In this document: positions 1-9,042 of the stretch, piece after piece | Numbering within the stretch: the stretch's first letter is position 1 | Layout of the letters: each line of letters starts with the position of its first letter | DNA from: Alistipes sp. CAG:268 | GTDB lineage: Bacteria > Bacteroidota > Bacteroidia > Bacteroidales > Rikenellaceae | DNA: 18,644 bases | Assembly: GCA_000434235.1 (NCBI GenBank) | Contig: FR892022.1 | Location: 24,066-42,709 of the forward strand | Direction: 5' to 3' | Translations under genes and position numbers: made by a program | Notes under the pieces: generated by a model | Databases searched by the model: none | What the model was told of the DNA's origin: nothing | The model's input: only the letters and a program-made list of their open reading frames with translations

Positions 1-202
1 CCCCCGGGTCGGTCGGGGCGAGCCCGGCCGTCGTATCGGCGGCCACGGCGGCGGCCCGGTTCACGGCAGCCAGCGAATCCTGCGTGGCCTGCCATGCGGC
101 CATCTCCTGTTCGTATTTCTTCTGTTCCTTCGTGTTCAGGTACGCGAAGCCCAGAAAGAGCACTGCGACAACCGCAATGCCGATAATCGATTTCTTATCC
201 AT
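1..202 (-). CDS. yidC: Membrane protein insertase YidC, N-terminal part (runs off the window)
   Basis: Only the first 67 codons are visible, from ATG at 202-200 to the window edge. The protein begins MDKKSIIGIAVVAVLFLGFA, a short polar start followed by one hydrophobic segment (about residues 5-22). A charged, then Ala/Thr-rich stretch follows. This is how Bacteroidota YidC begins: an N-terminal anchor ahead of a large periplasmic domain. YidC inserts and folds inner-membrane proteins, alone or with SecYEG. The conserved insertase core is outside the window, so the call rests on the N-terminus and on the position just after pyrG, an arrangement I recall as common in Bacteroidales. The gap to the pyrG stop is 46 bp and holds a hairpin. 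Confidence 0.8.
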   Translation of the reverse strand, partial: MDKKSIIGIAVVAVLFLGFAYLNTKEQKKYEQEMAAWQATQDSLAAVNRAAAVAADTTAGLAPTDPG

Positions 203-218
203 TTAGAACGTTCATGCG

Positions 219-239
219 TCTTCCCGCCCGGCGGGAAGA
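219..239 (-). other. Hairpin between pyrG and yidC
   Basis: A perfect inverted repeat has arms TCTTCCCGC (219-227) and GCGGGAAGA (231-239) with a 3-nt loop. It lies between the pyrG stop and the yidC start. No T-run follows it on the minus strand, so it is not a canonical intrinsic terminator. It could be an RNA stability, processing or attenuation element within a pyrG-yidC transcript. Confidence 0.4.
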
Positions 240-248
240 TGAGGTTGT

Positions 249-1883
<1,635 letters not shown>

Positions 1884-2002
1884 TATGTTTTGTTTAAAGT
1901 CGTAAAATCCTTGGTTTTCGTCCGGCGCGGCACTCCTTCCGGGACGCTCCGCCGTCGGGGTTCGGCCCGCTGCCGGACGCGCCCGCAGCGGGAGCGGTAC
2001 CC

Positions 2003-4084
2003 CTACTCCTTCTGCGGCTCGCCGCCCTCCTCCTGGGCCTGCCGGTCGATGAGCTTCACCTTCTCGATGGCGGCAGCCATCTCCCCGCGGGCCCGGTCGA
2101 TCTTGGCACGCACGTCGGCCACGAGCGCCTCGGCGTTCTTCGACTTGGCGAAGAAGCCGATGTTGTTCTCCAGCAGGGCGATCTCCTGTTCGAGCTGGCG
2201 CACCTTGTTGTAGAGGCGCTCACGCTCCGAACGCAGCCGCCGGTCGCCCGACGCCTTGAGCGTGGAGACCTTCTCGCGGAAGCGGTCCATCGAGCGGTCG
2301 CGCTCCGAACCGCGCAGCACGGAGAAGAGCGCATCGACAGCGGCCTTGTAGCGCTTCTGCACGGCGTCCTTCCGCTTGATGGGCACGAAGCCGATCTCGC
2401 CCCAGCGGCGCTGGAAGTCGCGGATCACCTCGTAACCGCCCGCCTTCACGTCGGCTGCCTCCATCTCGTCGAGCAGGGCCAGCTTGCGGCGCAGGTTCTC
2501 CTCGTGCTCATCGTCCACACTGGCGAAGTGGGCGCTCTTGCGCTCGAAGAACTTGTCGCAGGCCGCGCGGAAACGCTTCCACACGGCATCCGAATGGCGG
2601 CGCGCCACGGCCCCGATCTGCTTCCAGCGGGCCTGCAGGGCGATCAGTTCGTCGGTGGTCTTCTTCCACTCCTCGCTTCCAGAGAGCGACTCGGCCGCCT
2701 CGCACAGTTCAAGCTTCAGCTGCAGGTTGTGCTCCATCTCGGCCTTCACACCGGCATAGAACTGCCGCTTGGCCTCGAAGAAGCGGTCGCAGGCCGTGCG
2801 GAAACGCTCGTAGATGCGGTTGTTGTCCTTCTTCGGGGCGAAACCGATCGTCTTCCACGTTTTCTGGATCTCGAGCAGACGGTCGCTGGCCCGGTTCCAC
2901 TCCTTGCGCGTGGTGAGGGGCTGGGCGGCCAGCTCCTCGGTGGCCACGCACAGTTCGGTCTTCAGCCCGAGGTTCTTCACCTGTTCGGCCTTCAGCGCCT
3001 CGAAGTGCTCCTGGTGCTGCTTGTTGATGCGGCTCGACGCGGCCTTGAAGCGCTCCCAGAGCGCCTCCTTGTATTCGTTGGCGACGGGGCCCGTCTCGCG
3101 CCACTCGTCATGGAGTTTCTGCAGCTTGTGGAATGCCTCGACAATCGAAGGCTCGAGCAGCAGGGCTTCGGCCTGCTCGCAGAGGGCCACCTTCTGCTCG
3201 TAGTTCTTCTTCAGATCGAGGTCGCGCAGCTCCTTGTTGATCTTGATGAAGTTGTAGAAGTTCTCGACATGCAGGTTGTAGGTCTCCCACAGGTCCTTGA
3301 CCTGCTGCTGGGGCACGATGCCCGTCTCCTTCCAGCGCTGCTGGAGTTCGCGGAACTTCGTGAACGTATGGTTGAGCGTCTCGTCCGAATTGACCAGTTC
3401 CTTGAGCTCCTCGATGATCTCGAGTTTGATCTTGAGGTTGCGCTCCTTCTCGGCCTCGAGGTTGGCGATGAACTCGTCGCGGCGGCGGCGGTATTCACGG
3501 AACAGCTCCTTGAGCTGCGTCTCGACGCCATCGACGGCCGGTGTGAAATCCTTCTCGGCTCCCCCCTCCTCGACGAAGCGGCGGCGGGCAGCCTCGACCT
3601 CGGCGCGGCGCAGACGGTAGAAGGCGATCTTCAGCGCCTCGACATCGCGGCGGATCGACTGCACGGGCTGCTCCTCGAGCATCCGGGCAAACAGCCCCAC
3701 CAGCTCCTCCTTGCTCTTTCCGGCGAAACGGTCTTCGGAAGACTCCTCGCCGGCGGCACGCTCGGCGGCGTCCTCCTCGGCGGTTGCCTCGTCCAGTTCG
3801 AGTCCGGCGCTCCGCGCGGCCAGGGCGGCATCCTCGTCCGAGAAATCGACCTCTACATTGGCCGGAGCCTCGTCCTCATCGGCTTCCGTCTCCACAGGCT
3901 CCGCCACGGGTTTGATCCGGGCACGTTTGGGACGCGGCTGCGCCGGGTCGGCCTGGGTCTCCGCAGGTGCGGACAGTTCGGGTTGTACGGCATCAGCAGC
4001 CGTTTCGGGAGCAGCTTGCACATCCTCAGCCACGGGGCTGACTTGCTCCTCGGGAGCAGGAAGGTTCGGTTTTTCAGTAGCCAT
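2003..4084 (-). CDS. DUF349 repeat protein with five repeats and an acidic N-terminus
   Basis: The start is placed at ATG 4084 (MATEKPNLPAPEEQ), giving 693 aa. The frame is open further upstream, but that extension crosses a perfect -7 promoter element, so it is unlikely to be translated. Residues 1-120 are Ala/Glu/Pro-rich and probably disordered. Then come five DUF349-type units, each with an RW(K/R/G)E-x-G-like core; the Trp residues are at 251, 328, 410, 487 and 561, so the repeat period is about 74-82 residues. The C-terminal 80-100 residues are predicted coiled coil (LYNKVRQLEQEIALLENNIG). There is no signal peptide or membrane segment, so it should be cytoplasmic. DUF349 proteins are common in Bacteroidota, but I know of no established biochemical role. 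It is the first gene of a probable unit with pyrG and yidC. Confidence 0.9.
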   Translation of the reverse strand: MATEKPNLPAPEEQVSPVAEDVQAAPETAADAVQPELSAPAETQADPAQPRPKRARIKPVAEPVETEADEDEAPANVEVDFSDEDAALAARSAGLELDEATAEEDAAERAAGEESSEDRFAGKSKEELVGLFARMLEEQPVQSIRRDVEALKIAFYRLRRAEVEAARRRFVEEGGAEKDFTPAVDGVETQLKELFREYRRRRDEFIANLEAEKERNLKIKLEIIEELKELVNSDETLNHTFTKFRELQQRWKETGIVPQQQVKDLWETYNLHVENFYNFIKINKELRDLDLKKNYEQKVALCEQAEALLLEPSIVEAFHKLQKLHDEWRETGPVANEYKEALWERFKAASSRINKQHQEHFEALKAEQVKNLGLKTELCVATEELAAQPLTTRKEWNRASDRLLEIQKTWKTIGFAPKKDNNRIYERFRTACDRFFEAKRQFYAGVKAEMEHNLQLKLELCEAAESLSGSEEWKKTTDELIALQARWKQIGAVARRHSDAVWKRFRAACDKFFERKSAHFASVDDEHEENLRRKLALLDEMEAADVKAGGYEVIRDFQRRWGEIGFVPIKRKDAVQKRYKAAVDALFSVLRGSERDRSMDRFREKVSTLKASGDRRLRSERERLYNKVRQLEQEIALLENNIGFFAKSKNAEALVADVRAKIDRARGEMAAAIEKVKLIDRQAQEEGGEPQKE

Positions 4085-4133
4085 TTGAGTACGCGTTTTT
4101 AACCCGTGCGAACACGAGAGTACATAAATCTCG

Positions 4134-4141
4134 CAAATATA
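4134..4141 (-). promoter_or_regulatory. Promoter -7 element for the DUF349 gene
   Basis: On the minus strand this reads TATATTTG, a perfect match to the Bacteroidota -7 consensus TAnnTTTG. It lies about 50 bp upstream of the chosen ATG. I see no clean TTTG -33 box at the usual 19-21 bp spacing. Confidence 0.6.
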
Positions 4142-4184
4142 CTTATTTTTCCCCGTCCGCCGAAGGTTTTCGCCGGAAAATTCG

Positions 4185-4192
4185 TATCTTCG
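4185..4192 (+). promoter_or_regulatory. Probable promoter -7 element for the response regulator gene
   Basis: TATCTTCG differs from TAnnTTTG at one position and lies 52 bp upstream of the ATG at 4245. It is preceded by CGGAAAATTCG (4174-4184). The same 11-mer lies one base upstream of the thiL -7 element. No convincing -33 box is seen. Confidence 0.5.
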
Positions 4193-4244
4193 CACAAGAT
4201 AACAAACCGCCTCCCGCATCGGCCGGGAAGTACGAACCGAAACC

Positions 4245-4922
4245 ATGAACCACCGCATCCTGCTGGTCGATGACGAGATCGACATCCTCGAATTCGTGCG
4301 CTACAACCTCGTGCGCGAAGGCTACGAGGTCTACACGGCACAGAACGGGGCCGAAGCGCTCGAAACGGCCGCCCGCTGCCGCCCGCACCTCATCCTGCTC
4401 GACATGATGATGCCCGTAATGGACGGCGTGGAGACCTGCCGGGCCATACGCCGCGACCCGGCGCTGCGCGACACGATGGTCGTCTTCCTCTCGGCCCTGG
4501 GCGAGGAGGAGCAGCAACTCGCGGGATTCGACGTCGGAGCCGACGACTACCTGACCAAACCGATCCGCATGAAACTGCTGATCAGCCGCATACAGGCCAT
4601 CCTGAAGCGAGTGGACGCTTCGCCCGCCATCCCCGGCGCCGAAGCCCGCAAGGAGGGCATCACAGTGGATCGGGAGCGCTACACCGTGATCCGCAACGGC
4701 GAGGAGATCACCCTTCCGCGCAAGGAGTTCGCATTGCTCGACCTGCTCTGTTCGTCTCCCGGGAAACTCGTCACGCGCGAGGAGATTTACGCGAAGATCT
4801 GGGGCAGCGACGTGGTGGTCGGCGACCGGACGATCGACGTGCACATCCGCAAGCTGCGCCAGAAGATCGGCGACGAACGCATCGTCACGGTCAAGGGCAT
4901 GGGGTACAAATACGAGCCCTGA
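4245..4922 (+). CDS. OmpR/PhoB-family response regulator
   Basis: The protein has 225 aa. The receiver domain (about 1-118) has the acidic pair Asp9/Asp10, the phospho-acceptor Asp53 in LLDMMMPVMDG, the switch Ser83 and Lys105 in YLTKP. The C-terminal winged-helix DNA-binding domain (about 128-225) has the family pattern LPRKEFALLDLL, then RTIDVHIRKLRQKIG and VKGMGYKYE near the end. It should bind DNA after phosphorylation by a histidine kinase, but no kinase gene is adjacent: upstream is the divergent DUF349 gene and downstream is a long gene-free stretch. The input signal and target genes cannot be read from here. It resembles PhoB/RprY-type regulators of Bacteroidota, but I do not assign a symbol. 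Confidence 0.93.
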   Translation: MNHRILLVDDEIDILEFVRYNLVREGYEVYTAQNGAEALETAARCRPHLILLDMMMPVMDGVETCRAIRRDPALRDTMVVFLSALGEEEQQLAGFDVGADDYLTKPIRMKLLISRIQAILKRVDASPAIPGAEARKEGITVDRERYTVIRNGEEITLPRKEFALLDLLCSSPGKLVTREEIYAKIWGSDVVVGDRTIDVHIRKLRQKIGDERIVTVKGMGYKYEP

Positions 4923-5305
4923 TCCTGCCGACAAGGCACCCGCCCTTCCTGCCACGCCGGGATGTCGGACGGGCAGCCCACCGCTACGTCCCGATCCGGT
5001 CCGCAGGAGTTGCGGTCGGGCCGAACCGGAAGAAAGCCGCACCGGGAGAAAACGGTCCGCATTCCGGCCCGGAATCAAGCGCTCCGCTTCCCGCCCGAAA
5101 AACGGCGTCATCCCCCCTCGGAACCGCATTCAAACCGTTTTGGGAACCTCTTTCGTCCCGTCCGCACACCGGGTTTGCGGACCAAACGGACACATCCCCG
5201 ACGGAATCCGACAAAAAACAGAGAAAAAACCGGCACACGCATAACGATCCGCAAGTATTTTTTCCTTAAATTTGCATATTCGTAAAAATACACATATATT
5301 TACTT
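4923..5305 (+). other. Gene-free stretch between the response regulator and crcB
   Basis: No convincing coding frame is present. Short frames on both strands are Arg/Pro-rich with no family resemblance. Several inverted repeats occur: CCGCA/TGCGG (5001-5005/5011-5015, loop 5006-5010) within TCCGGT/ACCGGA (4995-5000/5025-5030), and ATTCCG-GCC-CGGAAT (5061-5075). None has a following T-run. The last 60 bp turn AT-rich and contain the crcB promoter element. I see no conserved fluoride-riboswitch core ahead of crcB. The GC-rich part could be a long 3' UTR, a small RNA, or gene remnant. Confidence 0.5.
5267..5274 (+). promoter_or_regulatory. Promoter -7 element for crcB-ackA-ptb-buk
   Basis: TAAATTTG is a perfect TAnnTTTG match 31 bp upstream of the crcB ATG, in the AT-rich end of a GC-rich intergenic region. 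It implies a 5' leader of about 25 nt. No clear TTTG -33 box is present. No other perfect element is seen between the four following genes, so it may drive all of them. Confidence 0.6.
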
Positions 5306-5677
5306 ATGATTCGTGAAATCATCACCGTCGGACTCGGCGGCGCGGCCGGGAGCATCGTCCGCTACCTGGTCTCCTACGGCCTGCTGGCCGGGCATACGCT
5401 GCTGGGATTCCCCGCCGGAACGTTCACGGTCAATGCTGCGGGATCGCTGGTCATCGGTTTTTTGCTCGCGCTCGCACCTTCGGCATCGGCATCGCAATTG
5501 CTCGTCGTGGGGTTCTGCGGAGGGTTCACCACCTTCTCGACCTTCTCGGCCGATGCCGTGCGGCTGCTCCGCGCCGGCGACTACGGACCGGCAGCCGCCT
5601 ACGTGGCCCTGAGCGTGGCGGTATGCATCGCCTTCGCCGCGCTGGGCATGTGGATCGGCGCACAACTGAAAAACTGA
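5306..5677 (+). CDS. crcB: Fluoride ion channel CrcB/FluC
   Basis: The 123-aa protein has the usual single-domain FluC length, with about four hydrophobic helices. Family signatures are present: GLGGAAGSIVRY (9-20), GTFTVNAAGS (38-47, with the conserved pore Asn43) and the Phe-box GFCGGFTTFSTF (69-80). FluC works as an antiparallel dual-topology dimer in the inner membrane and lets F- leave the cytoplasm. The gene ends 21 bp before ackA on the same strand, so it probably leads the fermentation operon. Fluoride channels are often controlled by a fluoride riboswitch, but the leader here is too short and lacks the motif. A single FluC gene is expected to form a homodimer. Confidence 0.95.
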   Translation: MIREIITVGLGGAAGSIVRYLVSYGLLAGHTLLGFPAGTFTVNAAGSLVIGFLLALAPSASASQLLVVGFCGGFTTFSTFSADAVRLLRAGDYGPAAAYVALSVAVCIAFAALGMWIGAQLKN

Positions 5678-5698
5678 AAACTCAAAAAATAGAACACT

Positions 5699-6901
5699 AT
5701 GGTAATTTTGGTATTGAACTGCGGCTCGTCCTCGATCAAGTATCAGGTCATCGACATGGAGGCCGCATCGAGCAAACTGCTCGCTAAAGGCATCGTCGAG
5801 CGCATCGGCCTTCCCGAGGGCGACCTCGTGCACAAACCCGTCGGCAAGGAGCCGTTCGAACTCCGCCAGCCGATTCCCGACCACACGACCGGCATCCGCC
5901 TGGTGCTCGACGCCCTGACGGACCCGCAGCACGGCGTCATCCGCTCGCTCGACGAGGTGAAAGCCGTCGGCCACCGCGTGGCACACGGCGGCGAATACTT
6001 CCCCGAGAGCTGTCTGGTTACCGAGGAGGTCAAGGAGAAGATCCGCTCGCTGTTCGAAATCGCTCCGCTGCACAACCCCGCCAACCTCGAGGGTGTGCTC
6101 TCAATCGAGAAGGTGCTCCCGGGCGTACCCCAGGTGACGGTCTTCGACACGTCGTTCCACCAGACCATCCCGGCCGTGAACTACATGTACGCCCTGCCGC
6201 ACGCCTACTACGACAAATACCGCGTGCGCAAGTACGGCTTCCACGGCACGAGCCACCGCTACGTCGCCCGCATCGGCGCCGAACTGGCCGGCCTCGACTT
6301 CGAGAACTCGAAGATCATCACCTGCCACATCGGCAACGGCGCCTCGGTGACGGCCGTCCTCAACGGCAAGTCGTTCGACACGTCGATGGGCTTCTCGCCC
6401 CTGGACGGTCTGGTCATGGGCACGCGCTGCGGCTCGGTGGATGCCAGCGCCGTCACCTACATCGGTGAAAAGGAGGGCATGACCTATGCCGAGCTGAACG
6501 AGATGATGAACAAGCGCTCGGGCGTGCTGGGCCTCACGGGGCTGTCGAGCGACATGCGCGACATCGACCGCGCCTACGATGAGGGCAACCCCGAGGCCAT
6601 CCTGGCCCGCGACATGCACTACCGCCGCATCAAGAAGTTCGTCGGCGAATATGCGGCCGAGATGGGCGGCGTCGATCTGATCGTCTTCACGGGCGGCGTG
6701 GGCGAGAACTCGTCCGAGATGCGCGAATCGGTCTGCGAAGGGCTCGAATTCATGGGCGTACACTTCGACAAGGCCGCCAACCAGGGAGCGCGCGGCGTGA
6801 ACAAGATGCTCTCGACCCCCGACTCGAAGGTCAAGGTGGCCATGATCGCCACCAACGAAGAGCTGGTCATCGCAACCGATACGTACAACCTCGTAAAATA
6901 A
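5699..6901 (+). CDS. ackA: Acetate kinase
   Basis: The 400-aa protein has full family length. It interconverts acetyl phosphate + ADP and acetate + ATP, the ATP-yielding step of acetate fermentation. Expected active-site residues are present: Asn7 in VLNCGSSS, Arg93 in GHRVAHGG, Asp150 in VFDTSFH, His182 in YGFHGTSHRY, Arg243 in MGTRCGSVD and Glu387 in ATNEE. The nucleotide-binding blocks HIGNGAS (210-216) and FTGGVGENS (330-338) are intact. It is cytoplasmic. A canonical pta is not seen; the next gene, 10 bp downstream, is a phosphotransbutyrylase-type enzyme, so the acetyl-phosphate supply for AckA must come from that enzyme or from a pta elsewhere. Confidence 0.98.
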   Translation: MVILVLNCGSSSIKYQVIDMEAASSKLLAKGIVERIGLPEGDLVHKPVGKEPFELRQPIPDHTTGIRLVLDALTDPQHGVIRSLDEVKAVGHRVAHGGEYFPESCLVTEEVKEKIRSLFEIAPLHNPANLEGVLSIEKVLPGVPQVTVFDTSFHQTIPAVNYMYALPHAYYDKYRVRKYGFHGTSHRYVARIGAELAGLDFENSKIITCHIGNGASVTAVLNGKSFDTSMGFSPLDGLVMGTRCGSVDASAVTYIGEKEGMTYAELNEMMNKRSGVLGLTGLSSDMRDIDRAYDEGNPEAILARDMHYRRIKKFVGEYAAEMGGVDLIVFTGGVGENSSEMRESVCEGLEFMGVHFDKAANQGARGVNKMLSTPDSKVKVAMIATNEELVIATDTYNLVK

Positions 6902-6911
6902 ACACACAACC

Positions 6912-7817
6912 ATGATTCAACATCTTACAGAAATCGTCGAAGAGGCGAGAAAAAGAGGCAGGAAACGCCTGGCCGTAGCCTACGGTCAGGATTCGCACAC
7001 GCTGGAAGCGGTCTACGAAGCCTACAAGGAGGGCCTCGTGGAGCCGACGCTCTACGGCGACAAGAAGGTGATCGAGGAGGTCTGCCAGACGAGCGGACTC
7101 GATCTGAAGGCATTCAACATCGTCGATGAGTCGAACGACGTGAAGTGCGTGCAGCAGGCCGTTGCCGCCGTCGTTGCGGGCAACGCCGACGTGCTGATGA
7201 AGGGTCTGGTATCGACCGACAAGTACATGCGCGGCATCCTCAACAAGGAGGCCGGACTCTTCCCGCCGAAGGGCGTGCTGAGCCACGTGTCGATCGTCGA
7301 GATGCCCTGCTACCACAAGCTGCTTGTCATCTCGGACGTGGCGGTGATCCCCCTGCCCGACTTCAAGCAGAAGACCGTACAGATCGGCTACCTCGCCCGC
7401 ACGGCCAACCTGCTGGGCATCGCCACGCCGAAGATCGCCTGCATCGCCCCGTCGGAGCAGCTGCTCCCGAACGTCATCTCCTCGACCGAGGGCGCGCTGC
7501 TGGCCAAGATGGCCGACCGCGGACAGCTGGGCAACGTGATCGTGGACGGTCCGCTGTCGCTCGACGTGGCCCTCTACAAGGAGGTCGCCGAGCACAAGAA
7601 GGTGAAGGGTTCGTCGGTTGCGGGCGATCCGGACTGCCTGCTCTTCCCGAACCTCGAGTCGGCAAACGTCTTCTTCAAGTCGGTATCGCACCTGTGCGGC
7701 GGCGAGCTCGCAGCCATGGTCATGGGTACGAAGGTTCCGTGCGTGCTCACCTCGCGCGGCGACACGAGCAAGACGAAACTCTTCTCGATCGCGCTGGCTT
7801 GCCTCGCGGCGAAATAG
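6912..7817 (+). CDS. ptb: Phosphate butyryltransferase (phosphotransbutyrylase family)
   Basis: The 301-aa protein has the length typical of Ptb and is shorter than multidomain Pta. It belongs to the phosphate acetyl/butyryltransferase fold: an N-terminal region with KRLAVAYGQDSHTLEAV, then NADVLMKGLVSTDKYMRGIL, IPLPDFKQKTVQIGYLARTA, the DGPLSLDVAL block (about residues 214-223) and the late LVLPNLE-like segment LLFPNLESANVFFKS. Ptb swaps CoA for phosphate on butyryl-CoA (or related short or branched acyl-CoA), giving acyl phosphate. The butyrate kinase gene follows 84 bp later, which strongly favours butyryl or branched-chain acyl over acetyl as substrate. Exact chain-length preference cannot be read from sequence by eye. 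Confidence 0.92.
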   Translation: MIQHLTEIVEEARKRGRKRLAVAYGQDSHTLEAVYEAYKEGLVEPTLYGDKKVIEEVCQTSGLDLKAFNIVDESNDVKCVQQAVAAVVAGNADVLMKGLVSTDKYMRGILNKEAGLFPPKGVLSHVSIVEMPCYHKLLVISDVAVIPLPDFKQKTVQIGYLARTANLLGIATPKIACIAPSEQLLPNVISSTEGALLAKMADRGQLGNVIVDGPLSLDVALYKEVAEHKKVKGSSVAGDPDCLLFPNLESANVFFKSVSHLCGGELAAMVMGTKVPCVLTSRGDTSKTKLFSIALACLAAK

Positions 7818-7901
7818 CTCTTCCGGGCCGGCCGGACCCGCACCTTCCGGCCACTTTCAAACTCCTCAACCTAAAACAACCTACAACGAACCGAGAAATT
7901 T

Positions 7902-8969
7902 ATGGGATACAAAGTATTGGCAATAAATCCCGGCTCTACTTCCACAAAGGTCGCCCTCTATGACGAGGAGCGGCCTTTGTTGGATCTGACCCTGCGTCAC
8001 ACGACCGAAGAACTCACCCGATTCACCGACATCATCGACCAGCTCGACTGGAGACGCGGTCTGATCCTCTCCGCCCTGCGCGAAAAATCGTTCGACATCA
8101 AGGAGCTTTCGGCGGTCATCGGCCGCGGAGGACTCATCCGCCCGATCCCGGCCGGCGTCTACGAGGTCAATTCTCGGATGCGCTACGACCTGCGGAACGC
8201 CCAGATGAAGCACGCCTGCAACCTCGGCGGCCTGCTGGCCGCACAGATCGCCCACATGGCCGGTGTCAAGGCCTACATCGCCGACCCGCCCGTGGTGGAC
8301 GAGATGGACGACGTGGCCCGCATCACGGGCATGCCGATGTGCCCGCGCAAGTCGGTTTTCCATACCCTCAACCAGAAGGCCACGGCCCGCCTGCACTGCG
8401 AGCGCACGGGCCTCGTCTACGAAGAGTCGAACCTGATCGTGGCCCACATGGGCGGCGGCATCTCGGTCGGCGCACACCGTCAGGGAAAGATCGTCGATGT
8501 GAACAACGCCTTGGACGGCGACGGGCCCTTCGCTCCGGACCGCGCGGGCAGCATTCCCTCGAGCGAGCTCATCAAGGTCTGCTTCTCGGGACAGTACACC
8601 CGCGAGGAGCTGCTCAAATACATCTCAAGCAAGGGAGGCATGGTCGCCTACCTGGGAACGAACTCCGTCATGCAGGTGATGGAGCGCATCGAGCAGGGAG
8701 ACCAGCGGGCCAAGAAGGTGCTCGACGCCTTGTGCTACAACGTATCGAAGCAGATCGGAGCCATGGCCGCAGCCCTTGCCGGGCGCGTGGACGGCATCAT
8801 CCTCACGGGCGGCATCGCCTACAACGAGCCGGTCGTGAACTACATCCGCGAGCATTGCGCCTTCATCGCCCCGGTCACGGTCTACCCCGGCGAGAACGAG
8901 CTGGAGTCGCTGGTGGCCAACGCGCTGGTCGTGCTGCGCGGCACGATCGAGCCGAAGGTCTACAAGTAA
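7902..8969 (+). CDS. buk: Butyrate kinase (or branched-chain fatty acid kinase)
   Basis: The 355-aa protein belongs to the ASKHA acyl kinase family and is clearly distinct from AckA. It opens with the phosphate-binding loop INPGSTSTK (8-16). It then has DPPVVDEM (128-135), the HMGGGISVGAH block (182-192), GDGPFAPDRAGSIP (206-219) and a C-terminal TGGIAYNEPVV. These match butyrate kinases of clostridia and Bacteroidota. It makes ATP from butyryl phosphate, or from isobutyryl/isovaleryl phosphate in the branched-chain subgroup. It follows ptb on the same strand, with an 84-bp spacer that holds a GC palindrome but no T-run, so the two are probably one transcript. A good hairpin with a T-run follows the stop. 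Confidence 0.95.
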   Translation: MGYKVLAINPGSTSTKVALYDEERPLLDLTLRHTTEELTRFTDIIDQLDWRRGLILSALREKSFDIKELSAVIGRGGLIRPIPAGVYEVNSRMRYDLRNAQMKHACNLGGLLAAQIAHMAGVKAYIADPPVVDEMDDVARITGMPMCPRKSVFHTLNQKATARLHCERTGLVYEESNLIVAHMGGGISVGAHRQGKIVDVNNALDGDGPFAPDRAGSIPSSELIKVCFSGQYTREELLKYISSKGGMVAYLGTNSVMQVMERIEQGDQRAKKVLDALCYNVSKQIGAMAAALAGRVDGIILTGGIAYNEPVVNYIREHCAFIAPVTVYPGENELESLVANALVVLRGTIEPKVYK

Positions 8970-9007
8970 CAGCAGGGAAAGCGGGCGGCCCTACAGCCGC
9001 CATACGG

Positions 9008-9042
9008 AAACAGGTCATCCGTCAGCGGGCGGCCTGTTTTTT
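9008..9042 (+). terminator. Intrinsic terminator after buk
   Basis: AAACAGG (9008-9014) pairs with CCTGTTT (9033-9039) and runs straight into a T-run (9036-9042). The long loop contains a further CCG/CGG pairing. It sits between convergent genes and its 3' arm overlaps the last codons of the flippase gene, which ends at 9022. Confidence 0.6.

Noticed and set aside
2504..4102. Plus-strand open frame (532 aa) opposite the DUF349 gene
   Set aside because: It is a Leu-rich antisense shadow of a Glu-rich repeat protein; the apparent repeats come from the real gene.
4085..4285. In-frame 67-residue extension of the DUF349 protein
   Set aside because: It crosses a perfect -7 promoter element and overlaps the start of the response regulator gene; its composition is unlike the protein.
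5108..5305. Possible fluoride riboswitch ahead of crcB
   Set aside because: I could not find the conserved aptamer core, and the predicted leader after the promoter is too short to hold one.
7818..7901. Possible terminator between ptb and buk
   Set aside because: A GC palindrome is present just after ptb but no T-run follows, and no new promoter element precedes buk, so one transcript is more likely.
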